NCBI GenBank assembly: GCA_012184525.1
Contig: WOFQ01000006.1
Coordinates: forward strand, 682,001-746,000
Length of the DNA stretch: 64,000 nt
From: Xenoacremonium recifei
Taxonomy: Eukaryota > Ascomycota > Sordariomycetes > Hypocreales > Nectriaceae
Direction of reading: 5' to 3'
Positions within the stretch are counted from its first letter, which is position 1. Each line of letters begins with the position of its first letter. Positions 38,319 through 49,700 of the stretch are shown here, in pieces. The notes under the pieces are model-generated. The model was given only the letters and a program-made list of their open reading frames with translations, was not told the origin of the DNA and did no database searches. The position numbers and the translations under genes were made by a program.

Positions 38319-38869
38319 TTACATTGCAACCTCCTGGGTCGGGGGCGGTTGAGGCACTTCCAGCTTCGTGCTGCCAGAAAGCATCTTGGAGAAGCCAATG
38401 CCGACACCCTCAATAACCGCAAGGAGAACGGCGCAACCGATGGCACCGTTTCGCGCCGCCTTGTAACCGCCTCGAATGGCGAGGGAACCACCGGTGAAGA
38501 ATCCGGCAATGATGGCATTGTAAGGGTCTTCCTTCTGACGGACGCCCTTCACGGCGCAGTCGAAGGTCGAGAAGAGACCGCCCCAGACACCGAAGTTGCC
38601 GCCGAGAACAGGTGCTCGCATCTTCACGGCAGTGATGGCGCCGATTCGACGCTCGCCGTAGGGCGAGTTTCGAAAGCCCTTGATGCCATGCCAGATAGTT
38701 CCGCCGATAGCCTGCGAGAGAAAAAGAAGTCAGCATTGGCGATGTCGCGATAAGGAGAAGCGAAGAAGCCGGCGCATGAGCTGGAGCGGAAAGGACTCAC
38801 CCCCATGCAGAAAGCGCCGCCAAAGTCATTGAGAATGACCCAAGGGCAGGGGTCTCGGGTGTGATCCAT
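38319..38869 (-). CDS. TIM17: Mitochondrial import inner membrane translocase subunit Tim17
   Basis: Two exons, 38869-38801 and 38711-38319, with an 89-nt intron (GTGAGT...CTCGCAG) encode 153 residues, the usual length for Tim17. The protein starts MDHTRDPCPWVILNDFGGAF. It carries the Tim17/22/23 fold of four Gly-rich membrane segments and includes VWGGLFSTFDCAVKGVRQKED and FFTGGSLAIRGG, both nearly invariant in Tim17. The conserved Cys pair of eukaryotic Tim17 (C8 and the Cys of STFDC) is present. Tim17 is a core subunit of the TIM23 complex and moves presequence proteins across or into the inner membrane. The C-terminal tail is Pro/Gln-rich and variable. Confidence 0.96.
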
Positions 38870-41800
38870 GGCTGCGGTATGTGAGAGGTGACGGGCGACG
38901 GGCGGAGGGCGATTGGGAGATGCTGAAAAATATGAGCGTCTTCTGCAAAGCTTCGCGCGTCTGGGTGGTGACGATGGATTTTTTCGGGCCACCGGCTGTA
39001 CTGAAAATCCGGACCGGATGGCCGATGCTCAGAACGTTCCAGAGCCAATCCGAGTGCGGGCCGCCACCGCCAGTCCTGCTAAGTACCTGGGCGACACGAC
39101 TCGGTCAACAACAAGGACATATGATGAGCTATGAAGGTCAAGTAAAAGCGCCATTGAGTAATGAGAGTCTCAGATATTTGCTCAGAATTTTTTGTTGGCT
39201 CCCAAAATGACACTATTTCCGGGGATCTGGCTAGGGGCGGCCATCAAAGCTATCGAACGTACTCGGGTCTGTCTACCTTTAGGGGTTCAAATCTGACAGC
39301 CGAGGACTGATGTCTACCGCAAACCATCAATTACACGCAACAGAGTACTTGATGTCGCAGTGTCTTCGCAGAATGCCTCTTCCGACGTCTTTCTAGCATT
39401 AACGGCCCGTCCACTACCGATGACCCCGTGCCGAAGCGGCGGGCGCGATGTCCACTTTTACCGGGAGGCGGACTCGGCCGAGAGCCCCGGGTCCCGGATC
39501 TCGGGTTGAACAGAGTCGGGGACTTGCCGCACCCGGACTTGTCGATCGTACGGGGCCTGTCCGATGTCTTGGTGCATACGACGCTACCAACACCGAAAGA
39601 GCATGGGGTGGCGAGTATCGAGAAATAAGCGAGCGTAAAAAACGACCCTATCTACATATCCTAGTCCTTGTGCCCTCCAGGATTTGCGTTGATCAACTTC
39701 AGCAAGACTGACTATTATACACCTCCCTCTTTGAAGAATTCCTATAAATGGTCAAGTAGTGAGTTTGAGGAGCGCCCCGTGTATAAACTATCGCCGTTCT
39801 CGATGCCCGAAAACTGTTAGGTTATCTGTTCGTAGTTTGTTCTTGTATTCGCGAATTACTCGAAGCAGACAATGAATTATCATAGCACACACTCAAAGCC
39901 GCACTTGTAGTGCTTCGCTTCTACAAGCTTCAACGTATTGTATTACGCATAACCTCAGAGTATTCTAGAAACTGGGAAACGAACCTATGCTGAAGGAAAA
40001 GTCTGCAGTTCAATTCACAAGGAGCTGACCCGAACAGCGCAAGCACGCGCGCCCAAGCACAGAGAAACATCCATGGAAGTTTTCATTATGCGATCGTCCA
40101 GGCGTTAATCAAAACAAAAGGCTGTCACAATGGTGGCATGTGATAGTTGTCAAACACCATCTCTACTTTTCCGTGGACACTCTCGAAATCGGATGGGCTT
40201 GTGGCTGATATTGCGCACGGATTATCTGCCAATACTTGGCTGTGCAATATTCACCGGGTAATTATGGTAAGCACTGGGTAACTCATGGTGTTGACTGAAG
40301 ATAGCCCACACACCCTAGCTGAGCCGATAGGTTTATCGCCAATAAGTTCGAATCACATTTTCATTTCGTACTCGCGTCGACGATCGGGCACGTTTCGGCG
40401 AAATTTGGGGTTCGTGGTCGCGTTTCTCTGGTTCAAGAGATTTGATGTTCCGTCTTAGATTGCAAAGGGTTTCTCATTTTAGCACATCTCGGGCTCGAAG
40501 CCCGATCCCGATCATGGAGAATCGAGAGAATGTCATACTGACCTGATATGTCTCTAGGTGTCTGACTTTGATGTTCCAGACCAGATCGGCGGGCTCTTGC
40601 TCCTCTTGAACCCGGGGTAACGGAATGAGTGACGCGTGGTGCAGACAAGTTGAATCCATCAGCCTTTCCGGCCCCCCTTTAATTCCAATGCAAGGGAAGC
40701 ACGCTGAATTTCAGCCATCGCAGCTGAACGTGATCGTTCTTGCACGAAAATAGAAGAGACATTCTGCAGCAAGTCGATTTTTCGTAAATCAACGGGTTCG
40801 TGTCCCGAAGCCCAAGTAGCCGCGCCGTATCTCTCCGTGCTGGGGAAGGGAATTGTCGGGCAAGAATCAGAAGCTATGCTTCCTCGTGCGGGCTTTTAAA
40901 CAATTGACTCAGCAAGTCATTCCTCACTCATCTCCCAGGACGGGGAACTTCATCCCACTTTGCAGGGAGTTCTCCCCACCGTAGAAATACAACTCAACCG
41001 GCCGCAATCACGCACCCGTACCGCTCGGTTAACACATCCCTCGGGAGTAGCAGGGACTGGCCGACACCGCATGCTCATTCCCGCAGGTGGCAAATGAGAA
41101 AAGAGGGAAGACTCATTCGCCAATGAGCTATACGCATGCCCCCTCTTCCACATCCTACCCCTGGTCAAGCCATCGAGTCTTCCGGTAGGTCGCGAGTCCG
41201 CACAGACACAACCACTTGGCTAGCCGAACTCAAAACGGTTGTGATGATCTGATCCCTGGAATGCGGTGGATATGGACCTTTTGGTTGGGCTTGAGTTTCT
41301 GTCATGCAGCAGGGCTATTGGCTCCGTTTCTGTCAGTAAGATACCTCCAGTGGTGCCAGGTACCTGGCCCTCAAACCGCCGGTTGAGTTCAACCCTCCCG
41401 ATCAACCCAAGATATGCTGTCCCCGCCGTCTCCAGGAGTACCATAAAACATTTTAGAATGAACCTGGGCAAGATCAAGTATCCTCTACCTTGAGAGGCTA
41501 AAAAAATCTCCGGTCAACTTCCTCCGATCTGAGGAGGGGCCTGCTGCGCCGCTGTGGGATCCAGTTTGCGATGTACGGAGTACTGTCGGCCATAACTGAT
41601 GAATTCATGCTGACCGGGTGATCGAATTTATCGGCATGTATGCTATTTTTTAAGTAAATAATTTTGTTTGAAGCAGACCGCGTACTGTGATCTACTCGCC
41701 GTAAGTTGATGGTTTCTCCGAAACTAGCCTTTTTCTCCTTCGGTTAGCCAAAAAGTCCAGAACGCCAAAATGAAATTCCCATGCCTAATTATCCATTCCC

Positions 41801-42112
41801 AATCCAAATCCCATCCCGCAGTCCCACGACAAAGGAGAATATGCCTAACTAGTCTATCGGCCACTATCGTGCACACTATGACCGATGTATAGTTCGACCA
41901 CCTCGAATCATCACCGATACAGCCGCTCTTTCGCCCATGGGTATCATCATTTTCCCTCCCATCCTTCTATGACCTAACCCAACTCCACGCTAAATTACAA
42001 AGAAGGTCTGTTGTGGGTGGTAAAGGTTTGGAAGAGTTGCTCCGCTGCCTTGACCTGTGGCATCCTCATCTCAAGATTTCTGGATTCAGCACTTTGCCGA
42101 CGGCTGTACATA
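38870..42112. other. 3.2 kb intergenic region
   Basis: This lies upstream of TIM17 and downstream of the velvet gene. Open frames are short and without domains. GC-rich sequence near 39400-39600 gives way to mixed composition. I see no RNA gene, terminal repeat or coding relic. Confidence 0.55.
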
Positions 42113-43503
42113 CTAGGGAGCATCTCTGTAGAACTGAGAGCCAGGGTACATAGGCCCAGAAGCTTGACGTTGGTCTATCCAGCCCCCAGCGTCCTCTCTG
42201 AAGCCATGAGCGGTTGGGTGTACCTGTTCGGGACCCGATGTCGCGGCACTGTGAGAGTCTCGACTAGGATTGAATCCAAGCTGGTAACCACCTCCATAAT
42301 AGGCCTGGGACTGCTCTCTCCCCCGATCGGGTAGTTGTTGCGGTATGGTGTTGTCGATATACCCGGAATAAGCGTTGCTGTAGTTCATAGGCATTGGCAT
42401 TGGCATCGAGTAACCACCTCCTGCCGGGGCAAAATTGCTTGACACTGGGAGGCCCATGCCAGATGAATAGCTCTGCGTGTAGGTAACAGCCATCGAAGGA
42501 GATCCGCTGAGGGTGGTGGGAGGTTGCATAGCCCCATAGTTCATCGCAGGCATAGATGATTGGGAACTTAAGGGTTGGGATACCATCGGAAGCCCCTGAA
42601 CGCCAAATGAGTTGCCTCCGGAGCCAAGTACTTCGAATCGTGCCGGATGGGTTGCAGGAGAAAGATTTTGAGAGGGTGTAAGCCGTTGAGGATCCTGGTT
42701 TCGTTGCACTGCTGGTGAATCGGTCGGTGTGTTCTGGCTTCGCTTCTTCGTGCTGAGCGATCTCCCGTCTTTACGGAGTCGCAATTTGACTCCTTGGTCG
42801 CAAAAGGCTCGAGTTAAGAGTGTCGATTGAGGCATTCCTGGAAACTTCTTCGGGGAGTATATCGTGACTGGTTCGGTGATTATCTGCGAGACGAAGTAGA
42901 AATTAGGGGGCTGGCTGTTGTCGTCTCGATCGTACAGACTGAACCGCAAGCGGAACTTTCCTTCGTGCCGAACAGAAAGATCTCCGAAAACGAAGAAGCC
43001 GCCATAAATGTTTGAATTGTCCTTGAGATGATAAATGGAGGAAGTACGAGCACCGGAAAGATAACTCGTTGGTAGTTCTACGTCTCCATCGTCCGCATCT
43101 GGGTGCTCAGCAAGCAACGAACAAATCATGAAGAGGTATGGACCTAAAAAGTTAGATAGAAAAGACAAAGGGTTTTCTGGTGGTACCGACTGTCGTAAAT
43201 GTGAGGCCTCTGATCGAGTAACTGGATGACAGGCGGAGGGTCGAGGGGTTTGCGATCTGATGTCGAGGAGCTGTCAGCCAAGCTATTTCGGCCGCGTTTT
43301 GATTTTGCCTTACCTTTATCTTTGCCCCATGCCCTCCCGAGAATTGGAGCTTGCTTGACCATCAATTTTATGTCGGGTCCATGGTGATCTGTAGATGCCT
43401 CGCTAGGTCCGAGATAATGATTGCTCGGAAGTTTGTGGTCTCGTTGTCCATCACCTATAGCCGGAGATGGTCTCCCATTCAGGCCGATATTTCCAAACAT
43501 CAT
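42113..43503 (-). CDS. Velvet-domain transcriptional regulator (VosA/VelC type)
   Basis: Three exons, 43503-43314, 43256-43191 and 43143-42113, encode 428 residues. The introns are 57 nt (GTAAGG...CATCAG, frame-preserving) and 47 nt (GTCGGT...TTTTAG). Splicing the first gives GKDKDRKPLDPPPVIQL, the exact velvet-domain opening. The domain continues through SPYLFMICSL, YGGFFVFGDLSVRHEGKFRLRF and KKFPGMPQSTLLTRAFCDQG, ending near LRLRKD (about residue 210). The rest is a disordered Ser/Gln/Tyr/Met-rich tail. Velvet proteins are nuclear DNA-binding regulators that couple sporulation, spore viability and secondary metabolism, often as heterodimers. The short N terminus and long tail suggest VosA or VelC rather than VelB or VeA; I cannot choose between the two by eye. 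Two adjacent ATGs (43503 and 43500) are possible starts. Confidence 0.88.
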
Positions 43504-43526
43504 CGCTGGCAAAGAGACATCCCCAT
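43500..43526 (-). promoter_or_regulatory. Upstream ORF overlapping the velvet start codon
   Basis: An ATG at 43526 opens an eight-codon frame ending in TGA at 43502-43500. The stop overlaps both candidate start codons of the velvet gene (ATGATG, 43503-43498). The arrangement would favour termination-coupled reinitiation if the transcript starts upstream, which is not known. Confidence 0.4.
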
Positions 43527-45566
43527 GAACTCTAATAAGTCCTATTCACGCTGAGTTGACTTGGCCGTTCAGGATTGGATCAGTTGACGTTGAAGAATGC
43601 GATCACTCGCGTGACTAGATTGAACCAGAGCCACGGACTGTCCGTTCACGAGCAGCTAGCAGGCAAGGCGTGGGATTCGGTTGTACCAAGGAGAGGTGCC
43701 TTTGAATTAATCAAAATCGAGGCTCAGACAAGTCGTTCTCGTTGGTGAATGCGGTACTTGGGGCTGGAATCCAAGGCGATGGGCAACTCTCGGCATCGAG
43801 GACGATTATTGCTTTGGATCATGGAGCTTGACCACAGAAAACATGAGCAGTTAAGCGCGAACCACTTGCAAGTCGATAGTCTACAGCACAATCAAGTACT
43901 GTGCTTCTCCTTGATTCTCAGTGGCTCGTGTTGCCTATCGTTGGGAGACCCGCGAGTTCAGCTGGGAATGTCGACGCCACGCAGCCGGGGAAGATCGTCG
44001 CCCGAAGGCGTGAAAATGGGGAAACCGATGGCCACCGGGGGGGTAGATTGTACTTCAGCGGATTCCTCTTTTGCTAGAATAATGGACGACAAATGCTGTT
44101 TATCGTAGTGGTAGATATGTTACCAAGACTATTTGCTGAGGGGTCCGGTCGTAAGAAACGGAGAAGACAGATCACAGATGGCGGGTAATAGCGTAGTGTA
44201 CCAGCGGAAGAGCTCTGGGGCACTCTTCTGAGAGCTCTCGGGCGTGCGCGTTAAGCGCAGAGCTCAAGCGATGAGTCTTTGCGCCAGCGGCTCGTTCCCG
44301 AGTAGTGTGGAAGCCTCGTCATAAGATCCACGACTGCGGCCGCGAACGATTCGGACGAATTGTAAGGACAGAGACCGAAATTCAGGCTCACGAAGACGGT
44401 TGAATAGTTGAACGTTGAAAATTTGACGAACTTATCAGGCTGCGGAATCTCGCGTGCACATGAGAGAATTGAGGTCCATGTGGCGCTGCTGGAGGAGGAG
44501 GGAGGAGGAGGAGACCGGGCGGTCTGACCGATGGGTGTGGGGAGGAGACCAACGGATGTGAAAGCTGAGCCAAGCAGCGAAAGGGAAGGAAAATGGGAGA
44601 ATTACTCGACTGTCAACAGCAGCGAGGAGGACGCAAGCAAGGGCCCGTATTGTTGTTTTTGCCAGATTGAAGTTCTCGCAGATGAGCCCAACGAAAAAAA
44701 GGACAAAATGAAGCAATGGCAGTGGATGCCCTATATCAAAGGGAAGGAATGATATCACGACGCGCTGTCCGAAACGGTCAAACGAGGAAAAGACTGAGAT
44801 TTCGAGACCGAGGTGCGCTGAACCGTTGACCGTTGAGTGCCACAAGACCATGCCTGACCAGGGTATAACGTCGCAGCGGTTAGGCCAAGTGGGAACCTGC
44901 GATGACGATGTGCTGAAAGTTTGAAGCGAATAAGTCCCTGGGCTAGGAGGGGCCGGGGTCTGCCAATCCTTCCAAGGCCGCTGGGGAGGAGGAGACACGG
45001 GGTACGCGCACAATGCTGTGTAGGTGATTTGAGAGTGGGCTGTGGATGCGGCAGGTATCGCAGCATCTCCGAGTCAAGGGACATTTGCCCTTTGTCGAGG
45101 ATGTTGGACTGAATGCCGCCATTTTCGACTTTCTTCCGAGCCTTAACTGGGGCGCTTGAGAGTGGCTTTGGTGTCTCTTCCCGGAACTCAATTGACGGCG
45201 CAGAACCCTCCCAGACAAGGATCGGAGTGCCCTCTGTGCCTCCGGCAGTGTAGAAATTGGGGGCGACACTGCCATGCCCCGAGGTTGAGGCTCTCTTGGA
45301 TGTCGGTTCCCTCCTCAGATCCGGCCCGGGAGCTAATACTGCACTCGAACTCACCAGTTCCTTGTTCACCTGAGCTTCAGGCCCGCGAGCAATCAAGCTG
45401 TTGAGTTGCCCAGAGTGTGGATGCTGTATTAGCGAGCCATAGCAGAGCGTTCCCGCACCGGTACTTCCTGCGCCAGCGAGCAGGGGGGGTAGGCAGCCCC
45501 CTGCTCAAAGCTTCTGTCTCCCTCTAGGATCTATCTCCCCACGGGCTAGGGTGTGAGAGCAAGACA

Positions 45567-45590
45567 AGCAAGCTGGCAAGCAAGCTGGCA
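45567..45590. repeat. Perfect 12-bp tandem repeat
   Basis: AGCAAGCTGGCA occurs twice in direct succession without mismatch. It lies in gene-poor DNA. Confidence 0.85.
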
Positions 45591-46667
45591 GTCGTCCCCA
45601 CCGCATGGTGTCGAGTTTGACAGCTCGCTTTGTACAGCACGAGACAGGGATCGTGGTGGCGAGCTGGCTTCATCATTCATGGGGACCCTGGATCTCAAAC
45701 ATGTCAGCCTCTGCCTGTTTGTTGCTCGATCCGCTACATTGCTCAGCCATACCGCAGCCGCCGACACCCCCGGAACCGAAAGCACAGCGGATGGCACGCT
45801 GCAAGGGGGGCCGGGCTTGCCAGACAGGTGCCATCGCAACTGTGAGGTCCACATCCAAGCCTATCATCCCAAGACAACCTCCAAAGCTGAGGTTCACCGG
45901 GGGGCTCTGTGCCAATGGCACACGACGGAGCCCGCTCCAAGCAGAATGAAGGGCTCTGACTCGCTGAGGCCGCGTGAGGGGGGTGAGAGCTGCCCTCGTC
46001 CGAAGTGGAGCGCCATCCATGTCTGCGGCTGTCAAATAACGCACCATGGTGGCTGGTACCTATCGGGAGCCCGGAGAATTTGCGGGCTGCCCCCGGGTGG
46101 GCGACATACTTTGCTGAGGGTGACGAGAAGTGTGACGAGGCAGAGATGAGAGGCGATGATGTGTTTCTGCCGAGGGGGGGAGAGGGAACGTCCAGATGCC
46201 CTTTCCTGATTGGCTCTGGCGCAATCTGAGCAAGAACATGGGGGGCTGATGTACCGATACCTTGGGGTCTGGACCGATTCCCCCCACCAGCTCCGTACTC
46301 GGTACCTGTCAGTGCAGAAACGGGGCGGGCAGGAGGAAGCCTGATCCCAGCGGCAGCAGGTGGTTGGCTGATCGTCCAGCTTACCTAATGCAGCGCTAAG
46401 GCAGGGCTACGGGCACCCGCTTCCAGCCAGATTGGTGCCTCCCGATCGCGAGATTCTCAGACAGTTCCCTCTCCTCTCACGCGCACGCAATAAAACGAAA
46501 GAAAGGACCGACGACGGGAGCGACCAGAGAAGGCACAGGCACAGGCACATGGGGCGGCCGGGCAATGATCCGCCCCTGCCATCCAATCCATCGTCAATGC
46601 TTGTCGGCGTCGCGTTAGGCTTCGAGGGGTGTATTCCCCATTATTTGCGGGCGAGTCCCGTCGTCAG

Positions 46668-46706
46668 ACCACCTCCACCACAACCACCAACACCACCACC
46701 ACCACC
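46668..46706. repeat. CCA/CAC microsatellite
   Basis: An imperfect run of CCA and CAA triplets is visible on the plus strand. The overlapping frames that read it as poly-Thr or poly-Pro have no other coding support. Confidence 0.75.
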
Positions 46707-49700
46707 GCGGCTCCTCTCGCAGCCTTCCCGGGCATGCAGCAGTCGCGCTCGCTCGTATCTTCGCGCCTCCACGTCGTGGACCCGGTGGCTTCTGGGTGGC
46801 AAGAAGTCTGAGCACCCGCGCCGCGGGCGCTCCTAGGCAGCGTCACTAGCATCTGGGACATCCAGGCTGACCTCTTTTCAGCTTGTCTCGCCCAGTCTTC
46901 ATACCCCACGGCTTGCCCCAGGGACCCATCTGCCTTCACCCAAGGCGGAAAAGGGCGTCAAAATACCGGTACAAACGGCCCCCGCGGCATTCCCTAGAGC
47001 CAACAACACGCTGAATGTGCTTTGAAGTTAGTTGACGGCTACTGGCCAACTTCAGAGCCGCGGCCCTTATCGCAAAAGTCAAAACAACTAACTTCCCGGT
47101 TCATCGGGTTACTGGGGAAATCCCGGCGATGGCGATTTGATTCTCGATCTTGTCTCAAAGCCTCCACCCGTTCAGCAGGCCCGAGCACACAAGACATTCA
47201 TCAGGGTCAGCTGTAATTAACAGTGACATCGACCTCAGTCGACTTCAGCTGGCAAGCCCGCTCGCAAGCCCTCACTGTTCGGTGTTCTGTTTCGGCTCGG
47301 CTATCCCTCATCATAGTCGACCCAGTATTTTCACGCCAGTGGTGCAATTTGTTGTTCTTGAGAAGAGATCAGATGACCTCCCCGAGGAGAAAACGGAGTC
47401 GCCGTTCGGCGCCACCCCGAGACGCATTTTTCTTCGTCATTGCTTGACTTGAAGGGCATTTGACAGCGGGAAAAGTGTGCTGAGGGGGCTCATCCACACT
47501 CGCTGTGGCCGACGCCAACGCTCCGGTCTCCCCTCCCTGCGCCGCCGCGTCGACGCTCACGCCGGTGGCTCTGGCAACTCCGGTCAGGTTTTGCATAGGG
47601 CGGCATGGGTTCATCAGATAGCTCCCTGGCCGTGGCTTGGCCCTCCGGCCTCACCCAGTCGTCACCACCGAGGCACCAGTTCATCAAACGCCCAGCCGCG
47701 ATTGCCGTCAAGCCCTCCATTTCGAAGGCCAGCTTTTTTGGCCCAACTTTATTCGAACGTCCTAGAGTGCTGGCGGATTAGCGCCGCTTGTCAACAACCG
47801 TATCCACAATCTCTTGCTCGCTTCTGCTGGTGCAGAGCTAATCTTGCGGACCCTGGTTTACGATTGCGGCACAAGATCACGACGTCTCACTGACCGGCCA
47901 GGTTGCCACCGGCAAGGATGGACAATTAAGCGTCCAGACTCGGCCCAGCAAGCCGACTGTGAGCTTCTCCCCGGCGAATGAGTTGGTAGTCTAGCTGGAT
48001 GGCTGCCGTCAACGTACCTATCAGGCGTCACACGCAGCCCGAAATGAGCTGTCACATTACGGCGTCAAGACTGTCCGTGCGGTCTCCAAAAGAGCAAGCC
48101 CAATGCGAGTTGCCTGGTTGGGGACATCAAATATTGGCAAATAGGAACAGGGAACACGCGCAGTCGCTGATCGTCACTGAGCAGCGTCAGTGCAGAGACG
48201 AGCATCAGCGATTGTTCATCCATCCCCAAGCCTACATGCAACCTGACGCACAGCATCCCAACTCTGTTGTCGACACATTCAACCTTATGGCTACCATCTG
48301 CATGCCCACCATGCAACCATGAGCGCCTTCTGCTGGCAAGGTCCCATCACTCAGCGTCACAGTTTCATTCTGATGGGTGTGCATGGTGGATTTTTCGATT
48401 TGTTGCCATGCATCGACGATGAAGTGTGGTGGGGAAGGTCGTCTATGGGCAAGGGTGTTGACAGGGGCTCATTTCGACTACTCGGATAGCGGTCCCGCGA
48501 GAACCTGGTCAACACCATTCGCGGCAGACGCATGGGACTTGCTCAAAGTCCGGGGTGCCTGCAGGAACACAAGGTCATCACCAGAGGGCGAGAGGCGGTT
48601 GATATGGTCAAATTCATTCTAGCCGCCAAATGCGCCGTGCATCCTCCCAGGGTGTGACTTTGGCCCGCGCCAAAGCCGAATGCCCTACCAATACCGCACT
48701 TCTATTCGCAGACTTACTTGTTTTACTGGCCCTTATAATGGCATGGGGTTCGCGCTCGCGCATTGCTGCCTTCTCTCCATCGGAGATTACGCCTACGACG
48801 CCTCCAGTGCGAATTATGACTGTGCTGAGGAGTGTACGTTTCATGGCTCCTATGCGCTGGCCCCTGACCTGATCCTTGACGCCCGGGCCGACTTTACATG
48901 TTCCCGAGCTCGGATATGTCTTCGAAGTACTGGCAGCATCGAGGCTTCGCCAAAACATCGCGACCTCAGCTGGACCAACTTGGGGATTTTCAAAATAACC
49001 TCAGCCTTGACCCGTCCGGGTTCGGAAAATTCGAAACTCTGAATGAGGAGGATTTGCCTTTCTCGGCCGGCAACATGGACAAATCGGGGGTTTCTGGGCC
49101 CATCCCGAGCCTATAGCTGTCCATCGCTGTCGATAAAACAAGATCGGCGCGTTACACAACCTTCCGGTCAGCAGAGGCATTATTACAGACGATAATAGGA
49201 AGACAATACTGTCAAAGCCATTGTTACATGGTGGCTTTGACCTATTTCAAGGGTTATAGTGGGATGGACCCTTGAATATCCGCCTGCCCTGCTTTGTAGC
49301 CCTGCCCTTCTTACCGCCTCCATATCTGACCAGTCATCAGTGTTGAAAGTCATTCGTGCAATGCAATTGCCAATGTTTCCCAGACTCAGCGAGTTAATTC
49401 CGAGCACGGAGAAAACTTTCCGCTATTTCCTATTTCCTCGCAAACTACACCTATTACGTACCTAAAGCCAAATGTTTGTGGTTGAAAACGGGTCCCGGGA
49501 ACTAAATGACAATCTAACTGATCTACAACGCGATTGTCACTGTAAGGCCATCATGAGCGGCTTCCCCGAAGACCCCTGCGGCTAACTTGCTTTTTTGATA
49601 TGAAAGAAAACAATGGGTTGTGCTCTCCGCACATCGCCGAGTTCCAGCAGAGTTGATTTGGAATTCGCAGACGAACAAGTCGCATTCCGTAATGCCATTG

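Noticed and set aside
40780..40840. tRNA-like GGTTCG-containing stretch
   Set aside because: It has a B-box-like word but no matching acceptor and anticodon stems. No tRNA could be folded here or at other similar words.
44435..45396. Two overlapping minus-strand frames of about 190-210 codons
   Set aside because: The frames overlap each other, have mixed composition, no recognisable domain and no donor/acceptor pair joining them. Part of the DNA may be an upstream region of the velvet gene.
45553..46149. 198-codon plus-strand frame
   Set aside because: GC-rich sequence is open in several frames at once on both strands, which is a composition effect. No domain is seen.
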